Part shown: positions 26,263 through 35,542 of the stretch, one piece after another
How positions within the stretch are numbered: the stretch's first letter is position 1
Layout: every line of letters starts with the position of its first letter
NCBI RefSeq assembly: GCF_019232825.1
Contig: NZ_JAFAND010000006.1
Span: 1-38,460 of the forward strand
DNA: 38,460 nt
From: Paludibacterium sp.
Lineage (GTDB): Bacteria > Pseudomonadota > Gammaproteobacteria > Burkholderiales > Chromobacteriaceae
Direction of reading: 5' to 3'
Translations under genes and position numbers: made by a program
Notes under the pieces: model-generated
What the model saw: the letters and a program-made list of their open reading frames with translations, nothing else
Told to the model about the DNA's origin: nothing
Database searches by the model: none

Positions 26263-28434
26263 TCAGGTGTCCTGCGGGTCGACGTCGAGCGACCAGCGCA
26301 GGGTACGGGCAACCGGCTGCGACGGCAGCCAGTCGGTCAAATAATCTAAAACATGATGCAACGCAGCCCGGCGTGGGCTTTCCAACACCAGCTGCGCGCG
26401 CTCGCGATTGGCAAGCTTCACCATCAACGCCGGCGCCGGTCCCGCAAGCGCCACGCCGGCGGCCTCGGCCTGCGGCGCCAGCGCGTCGCGCACACCCAGC
26501 AGAAACGCGTTGGCCTCCGCCAAAGAGGGCGCGTCGGCGCGCAGTTGCGCTTGAAAACAAGCAGGGGGAAACCCCAGCAGGCGCCGCTCCTGCAGCAGTT
26601 CGGCAGCATAACGGTCAAAATCATGCGCCGCCAGTGCCCGAAACAACGGATGATCCGGCCACTGCGTCTGCAGCAGCACCTCGCCCGGACGATCCGCGCG
26701 CCCAGCACGGCCCGCTACCTGCGTCAGTTGCGCAAACAGCCGCTCGCCGGCGCGGAAATCGGCCGAATACAACGCGGCATCGGCATTGAGGATCACCACC
26801 AGGCTCAGCGCGCCGAAGTCGTGGCCTTTGGCCAGCATCTGCGTCCCTACCAGGATGTCGACCTCGCCCGCATGCACCTGGCGGTAAATGTCGTCCCACG
26901 CCTCGCGCCGCTGCGTCGTGTCGCGGTCGATACGCAGAATGCGCGCCGAAGGAAGCGCGCGCGACAGCGCCGCTTCCAGCCGTTGCGTGCCCTCGCCCAG
27001 CGGCTTGATGTCCGGATTGCCGCAATCCGGACAGGCATGCGGCACCGCCTCCTCCCAACCGCAGTGATGGCAGCGCAGCTTGCGCGCCAACAAATGCACG
27101 ACAAGCTTCGCCGAGCAGCGCGGACAGCCGGAGAGCCAGCCGCACTCGGTGCACGCCACCACCGGCGCGAAGCCGCGGCGATTGATGTACACCAAGCTCA
27201 GCTCGCGTTTTCTCACGCGCTCGGCCAGCGCGGCCAGAACCTCGTCGGTCAAGCCTTCGCTGCGCTTGGCTCGGCGGATATCCAGCAAGCGCACGTCCGG
27301 CAATGACGCCGCCTCGTGCGCGCGCTCGGCCAACACCAGACGCCGGTACCGCCCTGCATCGACGTTGGCCAGCGTTTCCAGGCAAGGCGTGGCGCTGCCC
27401 AGCACGATCGGCACCGCAGCCCGATGCGCACGCCAGACCGCCAAGTCGCGCGCATGGTAACGCAGTCCGTCTTGCTGTTTGAACGAACCGTCGTGCTCTT
27501 CGTCGACGATGACCATGCCCAATTGCGGCAGCGGGGTGAACACCGCCAGCCGGGTGCCGATGACGATGCGCGCGCGGCCCTGCCACGCGTCGACCCAGGC
27601 GTGCAGGCGCTCGCCATCGGCAACGTTGCTATGCAGCGCCGCCATCGGCGTCTGCGGGAAGCGATGGGTAAAACGGGCGATCAATTGCGGCGTCAGATTA
27701 ATTTCCGGCACCAGCACCAGCACTTGACGGCCCGCGGCAAGCACTTGCTCGATCAACTGCAGGTAGACCTCGGTTTTGCCGCTGCCGGTCACGCCGTGCA
27801 ACAGCCAGGGCTTATGCGGCGCCTCGCCGGCCAGGATCGCTTCGTATGCCTCGCGCTGCGCCGCATTGAGCGGCACCGCGCCCTCCACCTTCAGCGACGG
27901 CGCGGCGACATCCGCGCGCGCCACCCAGCCGCGCGCCAACCAGTCTTTCAGAATGGCGCCGCTGCCGGCGGCCACGGCGCGCACGGCCTCCGGGGTCAGA
28001 TCGCGCTCAGCGAGCGCCTGCCACAAGGCATGGCGCACCTTGTGGCGTGGGGCGACGTCAGCGGCGCGCCCCGCCGCGGTCAGCCGCCACACGCGGCGAT
28101 CTGGCAGCCGCACCGCGCGCGGCTCGCGCAACGCGGTCGGCAAGGCGGTGAACAAGGTCTGCCCATAGGGGTGGTGATAGTAATGGGCGGCGAATTCCAC
28201 CAGATCGAGCACATCGTCAGGCAGCGGCGGCAGGTCGTCGAACACGTCGTCCACACATTTAATGCTGAATGCATAGACTTTGTTCTCATTATGACTTTTT
28301 GTAACGACGCCACACATGCGTCGCGCACCGAAGGGAACCAGCACCCGCTGCCCCCTCGACAGCGGTCGGTCGGTCAAGTAGCTGAACGTACTCCACAGAG
28401 GGACATCCAGTGCCACGTCGACCGACAGTGACAC
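26263..28434 (-). CDS. priA: Primosomal protein N' (replication restart helicase PriA)
   Basis: DEAH-type 3'-5' helicase that reloads DnaB at stalled forks. Seen: N-terminal 3'DNA-binding domain (VSLSVDVALDVPLWSTFSYL ... VLVPFGARR), Walker A HGVTGSGKTEVYL, the DEEHD Walker B, a zinc-binding region with paired cysteines (CTECGWLSGCPRC and LRCHHCGWEE, CPDCG), then GTQMLAKGHDF and QVAGRAGR helicase motifs. The start is uncertain: the GTG at 28434 has GAGGGAG five bases upstream and gives 723 residues, close to E. coli PriA; a GTG at 28497 gives 744 residues but lacks a ribosome site. It precedes dacB. Confidence 0.95.
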   Translation of the reverse strand: MSLSVDVALDVPLWSTFSYLTDRPLSRGQRVLVPFGARRMCGVVTKSHNENKVYAFSIKCVDDVFDDLPPLPDDVLDLVEFAAHYYHHPYGQTLFTALPTALREPRAVRLPDRRVWRLTAAGRAADVAPRHKVRHALWQALAERDLTPEAVRAVAAGSGAILKDWLARGWVARADVAAPSLKVEGAVPLNAAQREAYEAILAGEAPHKPWLLHGVTGSGKTEVYLQLIEQVLAAGRQVLVLVPEINLTPQLIARFTHRFPQTPMAALHSNVADGERLHAWVDAWQGRARIVIGTRLAVFTPLPQLGMVIVDEEHDGSFKQQDGLRYHARDLAVWRAHRAAVPIVLGSATPCLETLANVDAGRYRRLVLAERAHEAASLPDVRLLDIRRAKRSEGLTDEVLAALAERVRKRELSLVYINRRGFAPVVACTECGWLSGCPRCSAKLVVHLLARKLRCHHCGWEEAVPHACPDCGNPDIKPLGEGTQRLEAALSRALPSARILRIDRDTTQRREAWDDIYRQVHAGEVDILVGTQMLAKGHDFGALSLVVILNADAALYSADFRAGERLFAQLTQVAGRAGRADRPGEVLLQTQWPDHPLFRALAAHDFDRYAAELLQERRLLGFPPACFQAQLRADAPSLAEANAFLLGVRDALAPQAEAAGVALAGPAPALMVKLANRERAQLVLESPRRAALHHVLDYLTDWLPSQPVARTLRWSLDVDPQDT

Positions 28435-28803
28435 GGACGCTCCCTCGTCGTTCAGGCGCAAATCTTTATCCGACAAGGCTTTGCCTTTCCTGTGCACAAC
28501 AGCTGTGGATAACTTTGTGCATAAACCGCCAGCAGGTGCTTAAAATCGAAGCGAGCCCATGCTACCGTTGGATTGCACAAAAATTAATCAGCCATTAAAA
28601 CCGTTTAAATTCAATGCGTTACACAAAATACATCAGGCACGGCTCACCCTCTTGACAAGCCTGCGCCAAAAGACTAGCTCGTGTGCATAACTCGTGGAAC
28701 GACAGACGGGGCAGATGTCAATTAAGTAGTGACCGCAACCTGCGCGGCGCGGCTAGTCTCCCGCCGCGCCGCGCCCCCTCCGGCAATCTGATATAGGAAA
28801 ATC
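28435..28803. promoter_or_regulatory. priA-hemE intergenic region with DnaA-box-like cluster
   Basis: A 369-base gap without a convincing gene (part could be a longer priA N-terminus). Its left part carries three 9-mers in one direction within 34 bases: TGTGCACAA (28491, one mismatch to the reverse DnaA box), TGTGGATAA (28504, exact reverse of TTATCCACA) and TGTGCATAA (28516, fits TTWTNCACA). Another TGTGCATAA is at 28682. Between them lies an AT-rich stretch (about 28570-28635). The right part holds a strong GC hairpin. The priA promoter must lie here, so DnaA could control it. Confidence 0.5.
28742..28774. terminator. Perfect 12-base GC hairpin downstream of hemE
   Basis: GCGCGGCGCGGC pairs perfectly with GCCGCGCCGCGC around a 9-base loop, 30 bases after the hemE stop. 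No U tract follows on the minus strand, so it may act as a Rho-aided terminator or a 3' end stabiliser for the hemE message. Confidence 0.5.
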
Positions 28804-29859
28804 TCAGCGAGAGGAAAGCCGATGCACGGCATCGACCAGTACAGCGGCATGCGCGGGATCGACATGTTGCGAAATGCCGTGCCCCAGGTTGAATACATGG
28901 CCGCTGCCAGCGCCAAAAGCGGTGAGGATTTTTGCCACTTCCGCCTCAATCGCCGCCGGTTGAGCAAAAAGCACGCATGGATCAAGATTTCCCTGCAACG
29001 CCACACGATCCCCTACGCGCCGGCGCGCCTCGCCGATGTCGGTGCTCCAATCCAAGCCCAGGGCATCGGCGCCGCAATCGGCCATGGCTTCCAGCCACTG
29101 CCCGCCCCCCTTGGTAAACAGGATACTCGGAACGCGACGTCCGTCCTGCTCGCGAATCAGGCCCGCGACGATACGCCGCATATAGGGCAGAGAGAACTCC
29201 AGATAGGCCGAGCGCGTCAGCGCGCCCCCCCAGGTATCGAAAATCTGCACGGCTTCGGCGCCCGCGCGGATCTGCGCGTTAAGGTAGGCGGTCACCGCAT
29301 CGGCGGTCACGCTCAGGATATGGTGCAGCAGCTCTGGGCGTGAATACAGCATCGCCTTGGTATGGCGGAAGTCGTCGCTGCCGCCGCCCTCGATCATGTA
29401 ACAAGCCAGTGTAAACGGGCTGCCGGCGAAACCGATCAGCGGCACACGGCCGTCGAGCGCGCGGCGAATGGTGCGCACGGCGTCCATGACGTAGCCAAGC
29501 TCGTCTTCGGGATCGGGCACCGCCAGTTGGCGGATGGCCGCTTCGTCACGCAATGGGCGCGCGAATTTCGGCCCCTCGCCCTCGGCGAAATACAGCCCCA
29601 GTCCCATGGCGTCCGGCACGGTCAAAATGTCGGAAAACAGGATGGCGGCATCCAGTTCGAAACGGTCGAGCGGTTGCAGCGTCACTTCGCAGGCGAGCTC
29701 CGGCGTCTTGCAAAGATCGAGAAAGCTGCCGGCACGGGCGCGCGTGGCGCGGTACTCGGGCAAATAGCGGCCGGCCTGGCGCATCATCCAGATCGGCGTG
29801 CGCTCGACCGGCTGTTTGAGCAAGGCCCGCAAAAATAGATCATTTTTAAGTGACGTCAT
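28804..29859 (-). CDS. hemE: Uroporphyrinogen decarboxylase
   Basis: Decarboxylates the four acetate groups of uroporphyrinogen III to give coproporphyrinogen III in heme synthesis. The 351-residue protein shows both family signatures: [16 protein letters not shown] near residue 22 and [19 protein letters not shown] near 145. The catalytic aspartate lies in [15 protein letters not shown]. The C-terminal [14 protein letters not shown] is typical. It follows parE by about 50 bases on the same strand. Confidence 0.98.
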   Translation of the reverse strand: MTSLKNDLFLRALLKQPVERTPIWMMRQAGRYLPEYRATRARAGSFLDLCKTPELACEVTLQPLDRFELDAAILFSDILTVPDAMGLGLYFAEGEGPKFARPLRDEAAIRQLAVPDPEDELGYVMDAVRTIRRALDGRVPLIGFAGSPFTLACYMIEGGGSDDFRHTKAMLYSRPELLHHILSVTADAVTAYLNAQIRAGAEAVQIFDTWGGALTRSAYLEFSLPYMRRIVAGLIREQDGRRVPSILFTKGGGQWLEAMADCGADALGLDWSTDIGEARRRVGDRVALQGNLDPCVLFAQPAAIEAEVAKILTAFGAGSGHVFNLGHGISQHVDPAHAAVLVDAVHRLSSR

Positions 29860-29911
29860 GGTTTGCCCGTTGTTTTATTCAAAATGAATCGTATACGACT
29901 TATTCGACCCG

Positions 29912-31876
29912 CTAAATGTCGGCTTCCACTTCATTGCCGCGCGCTTCCATCCAGCTGCGCCGGCTGGCCGCCTCGCCCTTGCCCATCAGCATGGTAAACA
30001 TGCGCCGGGTGTCGTCGTCGCTGTCCGGCCGTCGACGCACACACACCAACCGGCGCGTATCCGGATGCATGGTCGTGTCCTTGAGCTGTTCGGGATTCAT
30101 CTCGCCCAGCCCCTTGAAGCGGCTGATGCCCCAATGGCCATCGCGCACGCCCTCGCTCTTCAAGCGCTCCAGAATGCCGTCCAGTTCGTCGCTATCGAGC
30201 GCGTACAGTTTCTTCGGCGGCCGGTTTTTTCCCTGTCCGGGCACATCGACCCTAAACAGCGGCGGCTGGGCAATGAAAATGTGCCCGGCGTCCACCAGCG
30301 CAGAGAAATGGCGATAGAACAGCGTCAACAGCAATACCTGGATATGCGAGCCATCGACGTCGGCATCGGACAGGATGGCGATTTTGCCGTAGCGCAGCCC
30401 GGTCAAGTCGGCCGCCTCGCCCGGCAAGTGCGGGTCGACGCCGATGGCGACGGCGATGTCGTGGATTTCGGCGTTGGAGAACAGCTGATCCTTATCGGTC
30501 TCCCAGCTATTGAGCACCTTGCCGCGCAGCGGCAGGATCGCCTGAAACTCCTTGTCGCGCGCCAGCTTCGCCGAACCGCCGGCGGAGTCGCCCTCGACCA
30601 GGAACAGCTCGTTGCGCTCGATGTCCTCGCTCTCGCAGTCGGTCAACTTGCCTGGCAGCACCGCCACACCGGAGCCTTTTTTCTTTTCCACCTTCTTGAC
30701 CGACTTCAGCCGGCTTTGCGCTTGGCGGATGGCCAGTTCGGCGATCTTCTTGCCCGCCTCGACATGCTGGTTGAGCCACAACTCGGTCGGATCGCGCGTC
30801 AGCGCGGCAAGGAGCTTCAGCGCGTCGCGGCTCGTCAGTTTTTCCTTGGTCTGCCCTTGGAATTGCGGATCGAGCACGCGCGCCGACAGCACGAAACGCA
30901 CTCGGCTCCAAACGTCCTCGGCCATCAGTTTGACGCCGCGCGGCAACAGGTTGTGGTGGTCGATAAAGCTCTTGATCGCTTCGAAGATGCCGGCGCGCAT
31001 GCCGGCTTCGTGCGTGCCGCCAGCGGGAGTGGGAATCAGGTTGACGTAGCTTTCGCCGCCCGCGCCTTCCTCAAACCAGGCCAGCGCCCATTGCACGCCT
31101 TCGCCAGGCGCGAATTGTTCATGATCCGGACCAATGAAATTCTCGCCGGCAAAGAACGGCGCGACCGGTTCGTCGCCGTTGCACAGTTCGGCCAGATAAC
31201 CTTTCAGGCCCTCTGGATAATGCCACGACTTGATCTCGTCGCCGCCGGGGCGTTCGATGGTCAGACTGACCGACACGCCGGGCAACAGCACCGCCTTGGC
31301 GCGCAGCATGCGCTCCAGTTCCGGCAACGAGTAGCGCGGCGACTCGAAATACTTGCTGTCCGGCCAAACCCGCACGCGCGTGCCGCTGGTGCGCGCGCCG
31401 CAGTCGCCGATGCGCGCGAGCGGCTCGATCACGTCGCCACCGGCGAAGACGATGCGCCACACCCCGCCCTCGCGTTTGACTTCCACCTCCAAGCGCGTGG
31501 ACAGCGCATTGGTGACCGACACGCCGACACCATGCAAACCGCCGGAGAAGGCGTAGGCGCCCCCATCCTTCTTATTGAACTTGCCGCCGGCATGGAGACG
31601 GGTATAGACCAACTCGACCACCGGTAATTTTTCCGTCGGGTGCTCGCCCACCGGAATACCGCGGCCATCGTCCTCGACAGACAACGAGCCGTCCTGATGC
31701 ACGGTGACCGCGATGCGGCGCGCAAAGCCCCCCAAAGCCTCGTCGGCGGCATTATCAACCACCTCTTGGCAGATATGGGTGGGATCGACCGTGCGGGTGT
31801 ACATACCGGGCCGTTCCTTGACCGGCTCCAGCCCTTTCAGCACACGTACCGAGGATTCGTCGTATTGTTGTGTCAT
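29912..31876 (-). CDS. parE: DNA topoisomerase IV subunit B
   Basis: ATPase subunit of topoisomerase IV, which unlinks daughter chromosomes together with ParC. The 654 residues contain the GHKL ATPase motifs VVDNAADEALGG and DDGRGIPVG, the GGLHGVGVSVTNALS loop, and the TOPRIM motifs FLVEGDSAGGSAKLARD and LSDADVDGSHIQVL. Length near 630-660 and the absence of the GyrB-type insertion point to ParE and not GyrB. parC is not in the window. It is transcribed towards hemE. Confidence 0.95.
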   Translation of the reverse strand: MTQQYDESSVRVLKGLEPVKERPGMYTRTVDPTHICQEVVDNAADEALGGFARRIAVTVHQDGSLSVEDDGRGIPVGEHPTEKLPVVELVYTRLHAGGKFNKKDGGAYAFSGGLHGVGVSVTNALSTRLEVEVKREGGVWRIVFAGGDVIEPLARIGDCGARTSGTRVRVWPDSKYFESPRYSLPELERMLRAKAVLLPGVSVSLTIERPGGDEIKSWHYPEGLKGYLAELCNGDEPVAPFFAGENFIGPDHEQFAPGEGVQWALAWFEEGAGGESYVNLIPTPAGGTHEAGMRAGIFEAIKSFIDHHNLLPRGVKLMAEDVWSRVRFVLSARVLDPQFQGQTKEKLTSRDALKLLAALTRDPTELWLNQHVEAGKKIAELAIRQAQSRLKSVKKVEKKKGSGVAVLPGKLTDCESEDIERNELFLVEGDSAGGSAKLARDKEFQAILPLRGKVLNSWETDKDQLFSNAEIHDIAVAIGVDPHLPGEAADLTGLRYGKIAILSDADVDGSHIQVLLLTLFYRHFSALVDAGHIFIAQPPLFRVDVPGQGKNRPPKKLYALDSDELDGILERLKSEGVRDGHWGISRFKGLGEMNPEQLKDTTMHPDTRRLVCVRRRPDSDDDTRRMFTMLMGKGEAASRRSWMEARGNEVEADI

Positions 31877-31953
31877 GACAGTGAATTAGAAATGATCGAT
31901 CAAACAAAGACCGGCGTCGCCCGTGAGGACGCCAGCCGCATCAGTGGGGAAGC

Positions 31954-32490
31954 TCAATGCGATCCGCCGGACACCTTCGCCGGCGGGTGGCGCGTCAGAT
32001 AGTCCTCGCGGCTCTCCACGCCCTTGGTGAATCGGGCCAGCTCGCGCAGAGCGTGCTCGTAGACGTCGCGCTTGAATTCGATCACGGCGTCGACGGGCGC
32101 CCAGTACGGGCTCCAGCGCCAGCCGTCAAACTCAGGATGGCTCGTGGCGCGCAGGCTGACGTCGCAATCGCGGCCAACCAGGCGCAGCAGAAACCAGATT
32201 TGCTTCTGTCCCTTATAGCTGCCGCGCCATTCACGGCGCACCCAGTTGGATGGGACCTCATAACGAAGCCAATCCCGGGTCCGCCCCAGGATTTTCACAT
32301 GTTGCGGCAAAAGCCCGACCTCTTCCAAAAGCTCGCGGTACATCGCCGCTTCGGGGCTTTCGCCAGGTTTGATGCCCCCCTGTGGAAACTGCCATGAATG
32401 CTCGCGCACCCGCTTGCCCCAGAACACCTCGTTCCGGGCATTAAGGATGACAATTCCGACGTTGGGGCGGTATCCGTCCCGGTCCAGCAT
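31954..32490 (-). CDS. rppH: RNA pyrophosphohydrolase (Nudix)
   Basis: Removes pyrophosphate from the 5' end of mRNA, starting RNase E-dependent decay. The 178 residues start [20 protein letters not shown], typical of RppH. The Nudix box is intact: [20 protein letters not shown] followed by VGL, with the catalytic glutamates. Downstream [15 protein letters not shown] and [13 protein letters not shown] match RppH of E. coli. The leader just upstream has a run of seven T and a weak ribosome site. It is divergent from the FAD oxidoreductase. Confidence 0.97.
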   Translation of the reverse strand: MLDRDGYRPNVGIVILNARNEVFWGKRVREHSWQFPQGGIKPGESPEAAMYRELLEEVGLLPQHVKILGRTRDWLRYEVPSNWVRREWRGSYKGQKQIWFLLRLVGRDCDVSLRATSHPEFDGWRWSPYWAPVDAVIEFKRDVYEHALRELARFTKGVESREDYLTRHPPAKVSGGSH

Positions 32491-32672
32491 GAAAAAAACC
32501 TACAATTCGTCAAGTTGGCTGAATTTTTGCACATTTCTACCTTCCATGCCATGCGTGATTCGGGGCGAGCGCTGACAGACAATGGGAACAAACAGCGCAA
32601 TAAGTAAGATCATTGACTTAGCGCGGACGATACCGTGAAGATGGGACATTACCTTTCCCGACAGGGGGTTCC

Positions 32673-33992
32673 ATGCGCCGCGCTGCACCGCACCTCGATG
32701 CCTTTCATGGCCGTCATGCGCCCTCCTGGTATGCCGACAGCCTCAACGACACACTCGATTTCCCCGCGCTGGCGGCGCAGACGCTGGATACCGATGTCTG
32801 TGTGGTCGGAGGCGGGCTGACGGGACTCTCCACGGCGCTGGAACTGGCGGAACAGGGTGTGCGCGTCGTGCTACTGGAGGGGGCGCTAATAGGCTTCGGC
32901 GCCTCGGGACGCAACGGCGGCCAGGTGCTGCATGGCTTTGCCTGCCCGACGTCGCGGCTCGCGCGCCAGCTTGGCGCCGCCGGCGCACAACGCTGCTGGG
33001 AGCTGTCGCTCGAGGGGGTGGCGGCGCTCAAAGCCCGCGTCGCGCGTTACGCCATCGACTGCGACCTGCGCTGGGGCTATGTCACCGTGGCGGAAAATCC
33101 GCGGCAGCTCAGGGCTTTGCAAGATTGGCGCGCCACGCTCTTGCGCCTCGGCTATCGCCACACGCAGTTGTTGACCGGCGCCGCGCTCAGCGAAGAGATC
33201 GATTCGCCGGCGTATATCGGCGGCCTGCATGATAGCGGTTGCGGCAGCCTGCACCCGCTGCGGTACACCCGCGGGCTCGCGCGCGCGGCGGCAGGCCTCG
33301 GCGCGCAATTGTTCGAACGCACGCGCGTCGCGCGCATCGTCGAACAGGCCGGCCGCGCCACGGTCCATACCGCCGACGGCGGCACGGTGCACGCCGACCG
33401 CCTCGTGCTCGCCTGCAATGTCGATGTCGCCGCGCTCCGCCCGGGCCTGGCCCAGCGCTTCCTGACGGTCGCCTCGCACATCATCGCGACCGAGCCCCTG
33501 CCGGTGGCGCTGCGCGCCCGCCTGCTGCCGCGCGAGGCAGCCATCTGCGATAGCCGCCATGTGCTCAACTATTACCGCCTGTCGTCCGACGGCCGGCTGC
33601 TGTTCGGCGGCAGGCTCAAGCGCCAGCATGCCGATCAGGCGGCCATCCGTGCCGAGCGTCAGGCGGAAATGGCGCGCGTCTTTCCCGCGCTGGCCGACGT
33701 CGCCATCGACTACAGTTGGGGCGGCTATATCGACATGGGGTTGAACAAGGTGCCGCAGTTCGGCCGCCATTCGCCTCGCATTCTCTATGCGCAAGGCTTC
33801 GCCGGCCACGGCGTGGCGTTGACCGGACTTGCCGGCCAACTGATGGCGCGCGCCATCGTCGAGGACGATGCCGGCTTCGAGTTGCTGACGCGGCTCAAGG
33901 CGCCGAGCGTCCCGCTCGCCGGCATCGCCGACGCGGCGCTTATCCGCCTTGGCGTGGCGTTCTACCGGCTTTGCGACCGTCTGGGGTGGTAG
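32673..33992 (+). CDS. FAD-dependent oxidoreductase (PuuB/DadA-like amine or amino acid oxidase)
   Basis: A 439-residue flavoprotein of the DAO family. The dinucleotide motif is CVVGGGLTGLSTALELAEQG (about 42-61), followed by the glutamate that binds ribose (VVLLEGALIGFGASGRNGGQ). The GFGASGRNGGQ signature and the N-terminal SWYADSLND region resemble gamma-glutamylputrescine oxidase (PuuB). The C-terminal YAQGFAGHGVALTGLAGQLM is the usual FAD-closing segment. No other puu gene is nearby, so the substrate remains open: an amine, a gamma-glutamyl amine or a D-amino acid. AGGGGG lies before the ATG. Divergent from rppH. Confidence 0.85.
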   Translation: MRRAAPHLDAFHGRHAPSWYADSLNDTLDFPALAAQTLDTDVCVVGGGLTGLSTALELAEQGVRVVLLEGALIGFGASGRNGGQVLHGFACPTSRLARQLGAAGAQRCWELSLEGVAALKARVARYAIDCDLRWGYVTVAENPRQLRALQDWRATLLRLGYRHTQLLTGAALSEEIDSPAYIGGLHDSGCGSLHPLRYTRGLARAAAGLGAQLFERTRVARIVEQAGRATVHTADGGTVHADRLVLACNVDVAALRPGLAQRFLTVASHIIATEPLPVALRARLLPREAAICDSRHVLNYYRLSSDGRLLFGGRLKRQHADQAAIRAERQAEMARVFPALADVAIDYSWGGYIDMGLNKVPQFGRHSPRILYAQGFAGHGVALTGLAGQLMARAIVEDDAGFELLTRLKAPSVPLAGIADAALIRLGVAFYRLCDRLGW

Positions 33993-34007
33993 GGTACCTA
34001 GGGGCTT

Positions 34008-34030
34008 CGCCGCACGCCACAGGCGCGGCG
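34008..34030. terminator. Hairpin downstream of the FAD oxidoreductase
   Basis: CGCCGC pairs with GCGGCG, with an inner GCC-ACA-GGC, 15 bases after the oxidoreductase stop and before pssA. No T tract follows. It is a possible weak terminator or 3' stabiliser. Confidence 0.35.
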
Positions 34031-34082
34031 AGAAGTGTTAACATATTGCGCTCTGCTTGAACGCTGGCACACAGAACATCTC

Positions 34083-35426
34083 ATGGCGCTTCTTTACCCC
34101 CGCCCATCCCTGGAGCAACTTCCGCGCTTTCCCTTGTCCATCGAATCGGTTCAGACGCTGACGTGTGCCGCCGACTTCCGCCGCACGCTTCTGTCGCTGA
34201 TCGGCGCGGCGCGGCGGCGCATCTACCTGACCGCGCTGTACTTGCAGGACGATGACGCCGGACATGAGGTGATGGCGGCGCTGCAGACGGCAAAGCAAGC
34301 CACGCCGGCACTGGATATCCGCGTATTGGTCGATTGGCACCGCGCGCAACGCGGGCTCATCGGCGCGGCCAAGCAAGCCGGCAATGCCGGCTGGTACCGC
34401 GCGTGCAGCGCGGGCGCCGACGGCGCCATTCCGGTTTACGGCGTGCCGGTTCAAACACGCGAACTGTTCGGCGTGCTCCATCTCAAGGGTTTTGTGTTGG
34501 ACGATACCGTCCTCTATAGCGGCGCCAGCCTCAATGACGTCTATCTGCACCGGCACGACCGCTATCGCCATGACCGCTACCACCTGCTGCATTGCCCACG
34601 CCTTGCCGACGCCATGGTGGATCTGCTGCGCACCCAATTGCTGGACTCGTCGGCCGTCCATCGCCTGGACGAACCCCAGTGCCCGACCACCCGGCAACTG
34701 CGCCGAGACATCCGCGTGTTGCGTAAGCAATTGGCGGCCTGTCGTTATGATGACACGCACGCCGTCACGCCTTATCACGGTCTGGCCGTCACGCCGCTGA
34801 TCGGCATCGGCCGCAACAACCCGCTCAACCGGCATTTGCTCGACCTGCTGTCGTCCGCGCGGGAAAAGGTCATCATCTGCACCCCGTACTTCAACTTCCC
34901 CAAACCGGTCATGCGCGAAATCAATCGCCTGATCCTGCGAGGCATTGACGTCGAGATCATCGTCGGCGACAAGACCGCCAACGATTTCTTCATCCCGCCG
35001 CATGAATCGTTCAAGGCGATCGGCGCGCTGCCCTATTTATATGAAGTCAATCTGCGCCGCTTTGCCAAAGTGCATCGCAAGGCACTGATGCGTCAGCAGT
35101 TGAAACTGCACTTGTGGCAAGACAACGGCAATAGCTACCACCTTAAAGGCATCTGGGTCGACAACCGCTACCATCTGATCACCGGCAACAACCTCAATCC
35201 ACGCGCATTCAGCCTGGACCTGGAAAACGCGCTACTGATCCACGATCCCAAAGGCGAGATGGCGGCACAAAAGCAGCTGGAACTCGATACCATCCACCGC
35301 CATACCCGGCCGATTCTGCAGCACCGGGAATTGGAAACCGTGCGCCAATATCCCGATCGCGTCCGCAAACTCCTTACCCGCCTGAGCCGGGTACGCATCG
35401 ATCGCTTGCTGTACCGCATCTTATGA
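34083..35426 (+). CDS. pssA: CDP-diacylglycerol-serine O-phosphatidyltransferase, PLD-type
   Basis: Makes phosphatidylserine from CDP-diacylglycerol and serine, the precursor of phosphatidylethanolamine. The 447-residue protein is close along its length to E. coli PssA (451 residues): VRVLVDWHRAQRGLIGAA-like segment, VPVYGVPVQTRELFGVLHLK, VLYSGASLNDVYLHRHDRYR, IIVGDKTANDFFIP and LITGNNLNPRAFSLDLENA. The two HKD motifs are HLKGFVLDD and HLKGIWVD. As in E. coli it has no transmembrane helices and probably binds membrane peripherally. The ATG at 34083 gives the best length; an in-frame GTG at 34035 is possible, and neither has a strong ribosome site. Confidence 0.96.
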   Translation: MALLYPRPSLEQLPRFPLSIESVQTLTCAADFRRTLLSLIGAARRRIYLTALYLQDDDAGHEVMAALQTAKQATPALDIRVLVDWHRAQRGLIGAAKQAGNAGWYRACSAGADGAIPVYGVPVQTRELFGVLHLKGFVLDDTVLYSGASLNDVYLHRHDRYRHDRYHLLHCPRLADAMVDLLRTQLLDSSAVHRLDEPQCPTTRQLRRDIRVLRKQLAACRYDDTHAVTPYHGLAVTPLIGIGRNNPLNRHLLDLLSSAREKVIICTPYFNFPKPVMREINRLILRGIDVEIIVGDKTANDFFIPPHESFKAIGALPYLYEVNLRRFAKVHRKALMRQQLKLHLWQDNGNSYHLKGIWVDNRYHLITGNNLNPRAFSLDLENALLIHDPKGEMAAQKQLELDTIHRHTRPILQHRELETVRQYPDRVRKLLTRLSRVRIDRLLYRIL

Positions 35427-35542
35427 TGGCGGCCGGCAGCGCCGCGGTGAAATGCATGACAAAAGCCCTAAATAAAGCTTTGAAATAAGGCATAATTACA
35501 TTCCACATTGTCATAAAGTTGCTGCCAGCCGGATTGCATGCC

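Noticed and set aside
28435-28803. The priA-hemE gap as the chromosomal origin oriC
   Set aside because: There is no dnaA, dnaN or gyrB nearby and genes run the same way on both sides; only a DnaA-box cluster can be supported.
32491-32672. A 62-codon frame on the minus strand between rppH and the oxidoreductase
   Set aside because: No ribosome site, no family, and it overlaps the oxidoreductase start.
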